This document shows positions 51,290-60,796 of a DNA stretch of 64,000 nucleotides, one piece after another (positions within the stretch are counted from its first letter, which is position 1; each line of letters starts with the position of its first letter). A program made the translations under genes and the position numbers. The DNA comes from Duganella sp. Root336D2 (GTDB taxonomy: Bacteria > Pseudomonadota > Gammaproteobacteria > Burkholderiales > Burkholderiaceae_D). The notes beneath the pieces are model-generated. The model did not search any database, was not told the origin of the DNA, and was given only the letters and a program-made list of their open reading frames with translations. The DNA lies in NCBI RefSeq assembly GCF_001425005.1, contig NZ_LMDB01000012.1, forward strand, positions 434,001-498,000. The letters run 5' to 3'.

Positions 51290-51911
51290 CATCTTCTTGC
51301 CACGCCACCGGGATGTTGCGTATCTCGTTGCCGTTCCACGCAGTGACCAGCCCTTCAACACGTTTGCCTTCGACCTTCAGCGCTGCCACGTGATAGCGGT
51401 AATCCGGCCCGAACTGGCGTTCGGCGGCGCGGCGTGCGCGTTCCGCATCGTCGCCGTGCAGCAGTAGCGCCAGCGCGGCGCACAGCATGGTCGACAGGGC
51501 GGCGCCGCTGCCAGCTGCCAGTCCCATATGGCGCGGTTTGTGGCCGGCAGCGCGGCGCGCAGCCAGCACGGCTGGCGCGCCAAGGGTGCGGTACAGCCAG
51601 TGCAGCAGCAGCAGCCAGGTTGCGCTGGTGAGCAGGGAGGGGAGAACGCGCGGCTGCAGCTTGAGTTGGGCCAGGGTCAGGTCGACCGGCTGCATCAGGG
51701 GCCAGGCCAGCATCATCACGCCAAGCGCACACAGGCCGAAGGCGGCAATCCAGCGTACCAGGGAAGCCATATGCAGGCTGCCGAACAGCAAGCCGATACC
51801 GGCTGCTGCGCCGAGCAGGAAAAGGCCGGACCGTATGGCCAGCAAGTCGCAGGTGCCCAGCACCACCAGCACCATGCCCGCCCGCTTAAGGATGGGAATG
51901 TGCGCGTCCAT
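51273..51911 (-). CDS. Membrane protein with soluble C-terminal domain
   Basis: A 212-residue protein. About four or five TM helices occupy residues ~10-160, then a soluble ~50-residue tail ends WNGNEIRNIPVAWQEDASGDR. The tail region YRYHVAALKVEGKRVEGLVTAWNG reads like a small beta domain. No family recognised. Confidence 0.65.
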   Translation of the reverse strand: MDAHIPILKRAGMVLVVLGTCDLLAIRSGLFLLGAAAGIGLLFGSLHMASLVRWIAAFGLCALGVMMLAWPLMQPVDLTLAQLKLQPRVLPSLLTSATWLLLLHWLYRTLGAPAVLAARRAAGHKPRHMGLAAGSGAALSTMLCAALALLLHGDDAERARRAAERQFGPDYRYHVAALKVEGKRVEGLVTAWNGNEIRNIPVAWQEDASGDR

Positions 51912-51962
51912 TGGAGTATTCTAGCGTAACATTTTCAATATGCAGGAAGGAAAGGAGACACC

Positions 51963-52286
51963 ATGAAAAGCATGATTGCCGTGCTGTTTGCCACGCTTGT
52001 ACTGGCCCTGGGCGGTTGCCAGAAACCGGAAGACAAGCGCATTGGCCCGGCGGAGCAGGCCGGCCGCGAGATCGACAAAGCCGCCAGCGTGGCGGGCGAG
52101 AAGCTGGACCAGGCCGCCAGCAAGGCTGAAGAAAAACTGGGCCAGGCCGGCGAGAAACTGGACCAGGCGGCCCAGCAGGCTGGCGAAAAGCTGAACAAGG
52201 CGACTGAGAAGATCGGTGAAAAAGTCGAGCAGGCTGGCAAGGAGATGCAGGAGTCGGCCCGCGACGCGCGCAAGGAAAAGAACTAG
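51963..52286 (+). CDS. Lipoprotein with amphipathic helical repeats
   Basis: A 107-residue protein with lipobox LGGC (Cys19). The mature part is almost entirely tandem helical repeats of the AGEKLDQAA type (AGEKLDQAASKAEEKLGQ, EKLDQAAQQAGEKLNKAT), an alternating Glu/Lys pattern like LEA or apolipoprotein helices. Such proteins often lie along membranes or protect them under stress. AAGGAAAGGAG lies upstream. The 3' end overlaps the convergent GGDEF gene by 4 bp. Confidence 0.75.
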   Translation: MKSMIAVLFATLVLALGGCQKPEDKRIGPAEQAGREIDKAASVAGEKLDQAASKAEEKLGQAGEKLDQAAQQAGEKLNKATEKIGEKVEQAGKEMQESARDARKEKN

Positions 52287-54394
52287 TTTCCCGACTTGCT
52301 TTTCAGCGCCACCACGTTGGAAGGCGGCGGCTCGTCGGGCGTGCCGCCCAACACCAGCGTCAGGTCGACAAAGCCGGCGCGCCAGGCCTGTTCCAGGTTC
52401 TGTTCGATGGCTTCCATCGAGGTCTGCTCGAAGTTGCTGAAGCCGCGTACGCCGTAGGCGCGGTTGCGGCCATGGGCCTTGGCCAGGTACAGCGCCATGT
52501 CCACCAGGTTGACCGCGCGCTCCCAAGGCAGCGGCAAGCCGCCCGGCGCCAGCGGGAACGGCGCAAAGCCGACCGAGACGTTGACGTGGATCATGTGGTC
52601 CTGGAACGGCACCGGTTGCGACGATATGCAGTTCAGGATGCGGCGCGCAATCTCGTCCACGCCGTTGCGCGGGATGGCCGGCAGGAAGGCCAGGAATTCC
52701 TCACCGCCCCAACGCACGATCATATCGGTCTCGCGCAGCGCAATGCGAAGGCTTTCGGCAATCATCTTCAGTACCGCGTCGCCGGCCGCGTGGCCGTAGG
52801 TGTCGTTGACGTGCTTGAAATGGTCGACGTCCAGCAGGAACAGGGCGCCCACGATATCTTCGCCGTTGGCGCCGCGCCGCTCCACCTGGTTGTGGGTGCG
52901 CATGTAGTCCTGGAAGTGGCGGCGGTTGTACAGCGCCGTAAGCGGATCGAGCGAGCTTTGCGCCTTCAACTCCAGGTTCTTCACTTCAAGCTGGGCATTG
53001 GCCTGGCGCACCTTGCGATACAGCAGGCCGACGATCACGGCAGCCAGCGCGAACACCACCGCCAGCAGCCACCAGATGCGCTGCTGCAGGCGGCGCGCGG
53101 TCAGCTCCGCACCCTTGGCCTGGTTTTCATGCGACAGCTGTTCGATCTGGCGCTTCTTCTTTTCGGTGTCGTACTTTTCCTGCAGCTCCCACATGGTCTT
53201 CTTGCGCTGCGACTCGAACAGTTCGTTCGAAATCTGGCGTTCGCGGTGGTAGGCTTCCACCGCACCCTGGTAGTCGCCCACCCGCTCCAGCGCTTCGCCG
53301 TACTCGGTCAACAGGGCTTGCAGCTCCGGCTTGTCGCCGGTTTTCTCAAAGTAGGCCATGCCGAGCGCAAAGGACTTCTTGCCTTCGGCAACCTTATTGG
53401 TTCCCATGTAGGCTTGCCCGGCATTGATGCGCGCTGTGGCTTCGTTGGCATCGTCCTTGGCTTCGCGTGCCGCCGCCGACGCTTCGTTGGCAAAGCGCAG
53501 TGCAGCAGGGAAGTCATGCAGCTTGAGGTTGATATCGGACAGGTTCACCAGCGTGGTGGCGATCATGCGCTTGGCGCCGAGCTTGCGGGTCAGCTCCAGG
53601 TTGGCCAGCAGGGCGCGCATGCCGCGCTTGTATTGCTGCGTATCGACTGCCAGGCCATATTCGGTGTTGTTGGCGATTGCCATGCGGCCCGGCGATTCCA
53701 GGGATTCCGACACTTCGAAGGTTTCGCCCAGCGTTTCCCACGCCTTGTCGTACTCGCGCACCTGCGTGTAGAACAGGGTGAGGGCATTCAGCGCGCTGGC
53801 CAGCGGCACCTTGTCATGCTCGACCTTCTGCGCCAATTCCACTGCCGACTGCAGGCGGATCAGGGCCACGGGATAGTTGCCCTGTTCGGCGTAGCTTTGG
53901 CCGGCGGTGATGGTCGACTGCACGCGCAGCACCATGTCGCTGGTGGCGCTGGCCAGCTTTTCCGCCTCGAAGGCCATTTCGTGCGACACCTGGCGTTCGT
54001 TCATCGCGGAGCGGACATAGGCCTTGGTCAGCAAGCCTTTGGCGATGATGATCCTGTCGTCCTGTGCGCGCCCGAAGTCGTGCAGTTCTTCGGCCAGGGC
54101 GAGCGCGACGTCGAGCTTGCCAAGGCTGCGGTGGGTCAGGCTGAGCTGGGCGAGGAATTCGGCGCGGGTCAGGGGCGGGGCGGAGCGTGCCACCGGCTCC
54201 ATCTGCTGTAACTGGACCAGCGCTTTTTCGGGGACGAAGCGCACCAATTCGCGGATCTGGGCAATTTCGCTGTCGAGTGGCGACTGGGCAAACGCAAGGA
54301 GCGGCGCAAGCAGGCAGGCGCCGACCAGCGTGCGGAGGCGCTTGGAAATCGTCAAAACCGGAAAGCCTGGCAACTTGTGTCCTTGGGGTCGCAT
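52283..54394 (-). CDS. TPR-GGDEF diguanylate cyclase, exported sensor part
   Basis: A 703-residue protein. A signal-like hydrophobic segment lies at residues ~20-36, tetratricopeptide repeats fill ~40-420, and one TM helix (WLLAVVFALAAVIVGLLY) is followed by a coiled coil. The GGDEF domain has the active-site motif WGGEEF, preceded by the usual SLDPLTALYNRRHF. It should make c-di-GMP in response to a periplasmic protein contact. ATG 54394 is used; a TTG at 54355 is also in frame and would give a shorter signal sequence. Confidence 0.85.
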   Translation of the reverse strand: MRPQGHKLPGFPVLTISKRLRTLVGACLLAPLLAFAQSPLDSEIAQIRELVRFVPEKALVQLQQMEPVARSAPPLTRAEFLAQLSLTHRSLGKLDVALALAEELHDFGRAQDDRIIIAKGLLTKAYVRSAMNERQVSHEMAFEAEKLASATSDMVLRVQSTITAGQSYAEQGNYPVALIRLQSAVELAQKVEHDKVPLASALNALTLFYTQVREYDKAWETLGETFEVSESLESPGRMAIANNTEYGLAVDTQQYKRGMRALLANLELTRKLGAKRMIATTLVNLSDINLKLHDFPAALRFANEASAAAREAKDDANEATARINAGQAYMGTNKVAEGKKSFALGMAYFEKTGDKPELQALLTEYGEALERVGDYQGAVEAYHRERQISNELFESQRKKTMWELQEKYDTEKKKRQIEQLSHENQAKGAELTARRLQQRIWWLLAVVFALAAVIVGLLYRKVRQANAQLEVKNLELKAQSSLDPLTALYNRRHFQDYMRTHNQVERRGANGEDIVGALFLLDVDHFKHVNDTYGHAAGDAVLKMIAESLRIALRETDMIVRWGGEEFLAFLPAIPRNGVDEIARRILNCISSQPVPFQDHMIHVNVSVGFAPFPLAPGGLPLPWERAVNLVDMALYLAKAHGRNRAYGVRGFSNFEQTSMEAIEQNLEQAWRAGFVDLTLVLGGTPDEPPPSNVVALKSKSGN

Positions 54395-54491
54395 GAGCAG
54401 CGTGTGCGGTTCATTATATGCCTGTTGCAAGCAGGAAATCCGCAATATGACTCACTATTTTCATGATAGACGCCTTAACTGTGGGGAAAAT

Positions 54492-54512
54492 ACAAGTGGA
54501 ATTTCTACTTGT
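54492..54512. promoter_or_regulatory. 21-bp near-perfect dyad, candidate operator
   Basis: ACAAGTGGAA and TTCTACTTGT flank a central T and pair at 9 of 10 positions. The site lies in the gap between the GGDEF gene (minus, starts 54394) and the ABC gene (plus, starts 54635), about 98 and 122 bp from them. The rest of the 240-bp gap shows no gene. Confidence 0.5.
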
Positions 54513-54634
54513 GTAATTACTTAAGAGAAATTTCCGCCTGGACCTCGAATTCAACCGTTCGTCGCACGCGCCGCGCGCAGCGCTTGGGCACCCGATACAT
54601 TCCGCCTCACTAACACTCTTGAGGCGAAAACAAA

Positions 54635-55510
54635 ATGCTCGAACTGCGCAATGTCAGCAAAGCTTTCCGCGACCTGAAAGCGGTAGACGACGTTTCCCTG
54701 AAACTTGGTAGCGGCGTTGTTGGACTTGTCGGTCACAATGGCGCCGGCAAGACGACCTTGATGCAGCTGGTCGCTACGCTGTCGCGGCCGACTGCCGGCA
54801 GCATCCTGTTCGACGGCAAAGATATTGTGCGGAATCCTGATGCCATGCGGCGCCGCCTTGGTTTCCTGCCGCAGGAGTTTGGCGTGTATCCGAACCTGAC
54901 GGCGCTGGAGTGCATGCAGTATTTCGCGGCGTTGAAGGGCGTGCGCGATCCGGCCCGCATCCGTCACCTGCTGGAACTGGTGAACCTGTCGGAACACGCG
55001 CGGCGCCCGGCAGCTTCGTTCTCCGGCGGCATGCGGCGCCGGCTGGGAATCGCGCAGGCGCTGCTGAACGATCCCGATATCCTGATCGTGGATGAGCCGA
55101 CTGCTGGCCTGGACCCGGAGGAGCGCTTGCGCTTCCGCCGCCTGTTGTCCGAGCTGGGCTTCGGCAAGCTGGTGATCGTCTCGACCCATATCGTGCCGGA
55201 CGTGGAGAGCATCGCCGGCCAGTTGGCCATCATGCGCAGGGGCCGCTTGCTGGCGCTGGAAACCCCGGACGCCATACTGCAGCGGGCGCGCGGCCAGGTG
55301 TGGCAGGCCAGCGTCGATGCGGCCGACTACGATGCGTTGCGCAGCCGCTTTCATGTACTGCAGGCGCAGCGCCAGGGCGCGCAGGTGCAGTTGCGCGTGG
55401 CGCATCCGGGACAGCCTGTGGCTGGTGCGCAGGCGGTCGAGCCTAGCCTGGAAGAGGCGCTGATGGCGCAGCGCTACGCGTTGACGGAACCAACGGCGGA
55501 GGCCGCATGA
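54635..55510 (+). CDS. ABC transporter ATP-binding protein
   Basis: A 291-residue ABC ATPase. Walker A is GHNGAGKTTL, the signature is FSGGMRRRLGIAQAL, Walker B is ILIVDEPTAGLDPEE, and the H-loop is STHIVPD. This is the ABC-2-type exporter family (CcmA/NatA-like). The C-terminal ~80 residues extend beyond the core. The stop overlaps the permease start (ATGA). The substrate is unknown. Confidence 0.9.
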   Translation: MLELRNVSKAFRDLKAVDDVSLKLGSGVVGLVGHNGAGKTTLMQLVATLSRPTAGSILFDGKDIVRNPDAMRRRLGFLPQEFGVYPNLTALECMQYFAALKGVRDPARIRHLLELVNLSEHARRPAASFSGGMRRRLGIAQALLNDPDILIVDEPTAGLDPEERLRFRRLLSELGFGKLVIVSTHIVPDVESIAGQLAIMRRGRLLALETPDAILQRARGQVWQASVDAADYDALRSRFHVLQAQRQGAQVQLRVAHPGQPVAGAQAVEPSLEEALMAQRYALTEPTAEAA

Positions 55511-57060
55511 TTGCCCAGGCCTTGCGCGTCATCGCGCTCAACGAAGTGCGCTTGCGGCTGCGCCGCTTGTCCACGCTGGCGGCGCTGCTGGCGGCGATGG
55601 CCTTGTGCTGGCTTGCGATTGCCGATCCGGCCGACGGCGTCACGATGATGGTGATTGATGGCAGGCGCGTGCTGTACACCAGCCAGGCGCTGGCCTTTGG
55701 CAGCGCGCATATCGCCGGCATGCTGCTGGGGCTGGCGGGCTTCTACCTGGTGCGCGGCCGCGTGGCCGACGACCTGCAAAGCGGCATGGGAGCGGTGATC
55801 GCCGCCACTGGCGCCAGCAACGCCTTGCTGGCCGTCGGACGCTGGCTGGGCGGGATGGCGTACCTGATGCTGTTCGTGCTCGCGTACCTCGGTTCCACGC
55901 TGGCGCTGCACGCTTTGCGCGGCGAGGGGCCGATCCAGTTGCTGGTCTACCTGCAGACCTATGTGCTGATGCTGCTGCCGATTATCAGCTACGCGGCTGC
56001 GTGCGCGGTCCTGTTCGACAATGTCGGAGCGCTGGTTGGCAAGCGCGGCGACGTGCTGTTCTTCTTCCTCTGGTGCCTGCAGTTCGGCGCCCTCATTGGC
56101 GTGACCGAGAGTCCGGGAGCGTTATGGCCGATGTTCATCGATTTTTCCGGATTGTCGGTGGCAGTGACGACCCTGCGCGAGCACTTCGAGACCACTAACT
56201 TTGTCTTGGGACGCACTGCTTTCGATCCGGCTGGAGCGGTGCTGGTCATCCCGGATTCCTTGTGGACGCTGAAAGCGTGGGGGTTCAGGGTGGCTACCTT
56301 GCTGTTGTCGCTGCTGCTGTTAACTCCGGCAACGCTGTTCTTCCACCGTTATTCACCGGACCGCGTGCGGCCACGTTCGACGCGCGGCAACCGGCTGCTG
56401 GCGCTGGTCGACCGTGCGCTGCGTCCGGTGGCGTGGGCGGTGCGGCCATTGCCTGGCCTGGCAATGCGCGTGCCGGGCTTTGCGGGCGAGGTGCTGGCGG
56501 AGGTGGCGCTGGTGCTGTCAATGTCGCCTTCGGCGGCGCTGGCGCTGGCCGCGGGTACGGTCGCCGCATCGGTGGTGGCGCCCGGGGCGCTGACTGGCGT
56601 CATGATGGGCGGGGTTGCTTGCTGGGGCGTGATTGTATGCGGCATCGTGCCGCGCGATTGGCAGAACGGGGCCGATGCCATGACCGGCGCGCTGCCGGGC
56701 GGTGTCGTGCGGCGCTTCCTGCGGCAGTGGGCGGCCAGCCTGGTGCTCGCCCTCCCGCTGGCCATTATTGCCTTGCGCTGGTCGCTGGATGCGCCGGTAC
56801 GGGCGTCAGCGGCGATTGCCGGGGTGCTGGCACTGGCCTCGGCAGCCAGCCTGCTGGGCGGCCTGACGCGGGGGGCGCGGCTGTTCCTCGCGCTGTTCCT
56901 GTTCACCTGGTATATCGCGCTCAACTCTCCCAAGGAAGCGGCGCTGGACCTGGTTGGCTTTAATGGCTCGGCCAGCGCGGGCACTGCGGTTGCATGGGCG
57001 CTGGCAGGCTGCCTGGCGTGGGCGGCGGCTTTCGCCCACAGCCGCTGGCGCCAGGCTTAG
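55507..57060 (+). CDS. ABC-2-type transporter permease
   Basis: A 517-residue very hydrophobic protein with about 12 TM segments. It has no enzymatic domain visible and is translationally coupled to the ATPase gene just upstream. It is larger than many ABC-2 permeases (two similar halves may be present). The 3' end overlaps the convergent chemoreceptor gene by 4 bp. It is probably an exporter; the cargo is unknown. Confidence 0.8.
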   Translation: MIAQALRVIALNEVRLRLRRLSTLAALLAAMALCWLAIADPADGVTMMVIDGRRVLYTSQALAFGSAHIAGMLLGLAGFYLVRGRVADDLQSGMGAVIAATGASNALLAVGRWLGGMAYLMLFVLAYLGSTLALHALRGEGPIQLLVYLQTYVLMLLPIISYAAACAVLFDNVGALVGKRGDVLFFFLWCLQFGALIGVTESPGALWPMFIDFSGLSVAVTTLREHFETTNFVLGRTAFDPAGAVLVIPDSLWTLKAWGFRVATLLLSLLLLTPATLFFHRYSPDRVRPRSTRGNRLLALVDRALRPVAWAVRPLPGLAMRVPGFAGEVLAEVALVLSMSPSAALALAAGTVAASVVAPGALTGVMMGGVACWGVIVCGIVPRDWQNGADAMTGALPGGVVRRFLRQWAASLVLALPLAIIALRWSLDAPVRASAAIAGVLALASAASLLGGLTRGARLFLALFLFTWYIALNSPKEAALDLVGFNGSASAGTAVAWALAGCLAWAAAFAHSRWRQA

Positions 57061-58931
57061 AACTCCTCCCAGTCGTCGCCTGCAGGGGCGGGGGTACGGG
57101 TCGCGGCTTGCGTGTCCGGCTTCGGGCGCACCGCAGCGCGGGGCTTGCTGCCGGCAGGGGTTGCGCGGGGGCGCGGCGCCGGCAGGCGCGTTGCCGTCGC
57201 GGCTGCGGCGGCAGGTTCGGCGCGCGCAGCGGCGGCCGTCCTGGCGATTGCGGTGGCGCTGCTGCCGCCCTTCAGGCGGAAGATGCTGACTGCCTGCGCC
57301 AGTGACTGGGCCTGTTCCTGCAAGCTTTCTGCCGCAGCTGCCGCCTGTTCGACCAGCGCGGCATTCTGCTGCGTCATGGTATCCATCTGCCCGATCGCCT
57401 GGTTCACCTCACCGATGCCGCTGCCTTGTTGCTGGCTGGCGCTGGTGATTTCCCCCATGATGCCGGCCACCTTGTGAACCGAAGCGACGATGCGCTGCAT
57501 GGTATCGCCAGCCGCATCGACCAGCCGCCCGCCTTCTTCGACACGCGAAACCGAGGCGCCGATCAACTCCTTGATTTCCTTGGCCGCCGCCGCGCTGCGC
57601 TGCGCCAGGTTGCGCACTTCCGACGCAACGACGGCAAAGCCGCGTCCTTGTTCGCCGGCGCGCGCCGCCTCCACCGCCGCATTGAGCGCCAGGATATTGG
57701 TCTGGAACGCAATGCCATCGATCACGCCGATGATGTCGCTGATGCGCGCTGAACTATCCTTGATCGCGCCCATGGTGACGACCACCTGCGACACCACCTC
57801 GCCGCCTTGTTCCGCCACATGGGCAGCATCGGCCGCCAGCTGGTTGGCCTGCTGCGCATTGCTGGCGTTCTGCTGTACGGTATCGGTCAGGTTCTCCATC
57901 GCGCTAGCCGTTTCCTCCAGCGAGGAGGCCTGGGTTTCGGTGCGGGCGGACAGGTCGGCATTGCCGGTGGCGATCTCGCTGGTGGCCACCGTCATCTGGT
58001 CGGTGCTGCTGCGGATATTGCCGATCATCTCGGCAAGTCCCTTGTTGATGTGCTCCATCGCCTGCAGCAACTGTCCGATCTCATCACTGCGGCTGGAGGC
58101 GATATCGCGGCTCAGGTCACCGCCCGCGATGCATTCGGCGGTATCGATCGCCTGCTGCAGGCCGGAGCGGATATAGCGGTAGGCGAACAGCAGGCAAGCA
58201 ACTGCGGCGATCACCGACATGGCTTGCAACGCTTGCGCCAGCAACTGCGCCTTGTCGAACGCAGCGCTGGCAGCCGCCACCTCGGCGCTGGTGCGCTCGT
58301 CGAGCAGCGCCAGGAATTCGTTCACCGGTTGCATGATCTTGGCTTTGTTCTGGTGGTAGGCCTTGTCGTGCATGATGCGGCGCGCCATCTCGGGGTCAGG
58401 CGGGCCGTCGCGGGTGAAGCCACCCTTGCCGTCATCGAACTTTCCTTTGACCGCGTTCATCGCGATCACTTCGGTGCGAACCAGTTCGTTTGAATTGGCC
58501 TCCGCTTCCTTCAGCTTGGCGAATTCCTGGCCCGTGAAGCCGGCGCGTTTCATCAGCTCCGACAGGGCGATGGTCTGTCCCGGGGAGGGCGGCACGGGCG
58601 AACCGGCAGCGACGAAGTCCCAGTAGATGCGCTCATAGTTTTCAGGGCGCGGCTTCTGGCCGTTGCGGATGGCCAGGATGTCCATGTATTGCTGCTCGTA
58701 GGCGGCTTCGCCCGACACCACGTAGGTGCGCGCGAGGCGCGTAAGGTCGTCCGAGCTTTGCCGCAGCTCGTCGGCCAGCAGGTAGGATTGGTAGCGCGAA
58801 TCGGCGGCCTGCTTGGCTTCGGCCTCCTTGCTGGAGACCCGCAGCAGTGCCAGCATTGTCAGCGTTGCCAGCACGACCGTGATGGCGAAAAACGCAATGA
58901 AGATACGTTTGATGGATAGGTTCTTTTGCAT
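57057..58931 (-). CDS. Methyl-accepting chemotaxis protein with CheR-tether tail
   Basis: A 624-residue chemoreceptor. TM1 is at residues ~9-30, with a periplasmic helical sensor (~31-235), TM2 (~240-258) and HAMP. The signalling domain has the conserved hairpin [20 protein letters not shown] and flanking adaptation helices. A ~70-residue Ala/Pro/Thr-rich linker ends in DDWEEF, which resembles the C-terminal pentapeptide that tethers CheR methyltransferase. The ATG at 58931 begins TM1. The ligand is unknown. Confidence 0.88.
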   Translation of the reverse strand: MQKNLSIKRIFIAFFAITVVLATLTMLALLRVSSKEAEAKQAADSRYQSYLLADELRQSSDDLTRLARTYVVSGEAAYEQQYMDILAIRNGQKPRPENYERIYWDFVAAGSPVPPSPGQTIALSELMKRAGFTGQEFAKLKEAEANSNELVRTEVIAMNAVKGKFDDGKGGFTRDGPPDPEMARRIMHDKAYHQNKAKIMQPVNEFLALLDERTSAEVAAASAAFDKAQLLAQALQAMSVIAAVACLLFAYRYIRSGLQQAIDTAECIAGGDLSRDIASSRSDEIGQLLQAMEHINKGLAEMIGNIRSSTDQMTVATSEIATGNADLSARTETQASSLEETASAMENLTDTVQQNASNAQQANQLAADAAHVAEQGGEVVSQVVVTMGAIKDSSARISDIIGVIDGIAFQTNILALNAAVEAARAGEQGRGFAVVASEVRNLAQRSAAAAKEIKELIGASVSRVEEGGRLVDAAGDTMQRIVASVHKVAGIMGEITSASQQQGSGIGEVNQAIGQMDTMTQQNAALVEQAAAAAESLQEQAQSLAQAVSIFRLKGGSSATAIARTAAAARAEPAAAAATATRLPAPRPRATPAGSKPRAAVRPKPDTQAATRTPAPAGDDWEEF

Positions 58932-59008
58932 GGCGCTGCCCCCCTCTGTAGGACAGCATACCTCTACTACCAATCGACTAGTAATACTTTTCGTGCGGAA
59001 ACAGGAAG

Positions 59009-60796
59009 TCAGGCGGCAAGCTGTTGCAGGAGATACAGGCGCTGGTACAGGCCATTATCAATTTGCATCAGTTCTTCGTGTGGCCCCTGTTCCACAATGC
59101 GTCCATGGTTCAGCACGACAATGCGGTCCGCCTCGCGGATCGTGGACAGGCGGTGCGCGATGGCGATGATGGTGACCTGGCCGCGCAACTCGTTCAATGC
59201 CACCTGCACGATCTGCTCCGTATGCGAGTCGATGCGCGAAGTAGCTTCATCGAGCAGCAGGATGCGCGGCTTACCCGCCAGCGCGCGCGCAATGGCGACC
59301 AGCTGCTTCTGGCCGGAAGACAGGCGCGAGCCGCCTTCGCCCAGCACGGTATCGTAGCCATCTTCCGTCGCCATGATGAAGTCGTGGCAATGCGCCGCCC
59401 GCGCCGCTGTTTCGATTTCCTGCTGCGACAGGCCGCGGCCCATGTCGATGTTCTCGCGCGCGGAAGCGGCAAGCAGGAAGGGGTCTTGCGGCACCAGGCC
59501 GACGTCGGCGCGGAACTGCTCGTTATCGATTTCATCCAGCAGCATGCCGTTCATGCGGATGCTGCCGTGCGGGGCGGGGTAGTAGCGCAGCAGCAGCGAC
59601 AACAAGGTCGACTTGCCGCTTCCCGTATGGCCGACGATGCCGAAGAAGGAGCCCTGCGGGATCGCCAGCGACAACTGGTGCAGTACGCGCTGGCCTTCGA
59701 TGTATTCGAAATCCAGGGCGCGGATATCGATGGCAGGGGCGCCGTCATCGTTGGCGGCATGGCGCGTGTGGGCGCTGGCGCCGCTGCGGTGCTCCGGTGC
59801 AATCTGCTCCGCAAGCAGGATCGCCACGCGCGATGTCGCCACCACCGACTGCTGCAATTGGCTGAACTGCATGGTGATCTGGATCAGCGGTTCGATCACG
59901 CGCGCGATGTAGTTGATGAATGCATACAGCACGCCGACTTCCGCCGCGCTCATGTCGCGCTGCCCGAACATATAGATCACCGACGCCAGCAACAGGACAT
60001 TCAGCATGTCCAGGGCGGGACGCAGCAGCCAGGCGTTGGCGCGAATTTCGGCCAGGCGCTGGGTGTAGTGCTCCGCGTTGGTGCCGGCGAAGCGCTCACC
60101 GAAGCGCAGCTCCGCGTTGTTCGCCTGCAGCACTGTCATGCCGCCGATGGATTCGGCGATCTGCGCGTTGATGTCGCTGCGCAGCTGGCGGGCGCGCGTC
60201 ACGGCCGGTGCGCTCAGGCGCTGGTAGGCCCAGACGATCACCAGCACGAAAGGCAGCAGCGCGACCACGATGGTCATCAGGCGCCAATCCAGCCAAGCCA
60301 TCGCGGCGACGGTGCCGAGCAGGACGATGGTGCTGTCCAGGATCACGAACAGGACCTGGATGTACAGGCCCTTCACGGCTTCGGTGTCGTTGGTAACGCG
60401 CGAAACCAGTTGGCCTGTGATGGCGCGGTCGAAGAACGCCATGGGCAAGCGCAGCACGTGGCTGTAGACCCGTTCGCGCAGGCGCTGCACTGAACGCATG
60501 GCCACGCCGGACAGCCGCACCAACTGGCGGTAACGCACCCAGGTGGCGATCCAGCCGGTCAGCAGCACGCCGCCCAGGAGCAGGGCCATGCGGGCCCAAT
60601 CCAGGTGCTTGGGAAGGAGGTGCTCGTCGATCAGGCGCTTGCCCAGCAGGGGGCCGAGCACCTCCATGCCGGCGGCGAAGACCAGCCATAGCATGGCCCA
60701 GCCCAGGTGGTGCAGGTCCGCAGCGGAGGCTTCCTTCAGCAGGCCGACAGCCTGGCGCGTCTGTTCGGGAGCGCTTTGTTTATCAGGCTGCGTCAA
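59009..60796 (-). CDS. ABC exporter subunit, TMD-NBD fusion (MdlB-like)
   Basis: A 595-residue half-transporter with six TM helices (~30-320) and an NBD. Walker A is [11 protein letters not shown], signature [15 protein letters not shown], Walker [13 protein letters not shown] with the catalytic Glu intact. I chose TTG 60796: GGAGG lies 6 nt upstream and the overlap with the preceding gene is only 14 bp. ATG 60835 is possible with a 53-bp overlap. It pairs with the next gene as a heterodimeric exporter. Cargo unknown; related pumps export lipids or drugs. Confidence 0.85.
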   Translation of the reverse strand: MTQPDKQSAPEQTRQAVGLLKEASAADLHHLGWAMLWLVFAAGMEVLGPLLGKRLIDEHLLPKHLDWARMALLLGGVLLTGWIATWVRYRQLVRLSGVAMRSVQRLRERVYSHVLRLPMAFFDRAITGQLVSRVTNDTEAVKGLYIQVLFVILDSTIVLLGTVAAMAWLDWRLMTIVVALLPFVLVIVWAYQRLSAPAVTRARQLRSDINAQIAESIGGMTVLQANNAELRFGERFAGTNAEHYTQRLAEIRANAWLLRPALDMLNVLLLASVIYMFGQRDMSAAEVGVLYAFINYIARVIEPLIQITMQFSQLQQSVVATSRVAILLAEQIAPEHRSGASAHTRHAANDDGAPAIDIRALDFEYIEGQRVLHQLSLAIPQGSFFGIVGHTGSGKSTLLSLLLRYYPAPHGSIRMNGMLLDEIDNEQFRADVGLVPQDPFLLAASARENIDMGRGLSQQEIETAARAAHCHDFIMATEDGYDTVLGEGGSRLSSGQKQLVAIARALAGKPRILLLDEATSRIDSHTEQIVQVALNELRGQVTIIAIAHRLSTIREADRIVVLNHGRIVEQGPHEELMQIDNGLYQRLYLLQQLAA

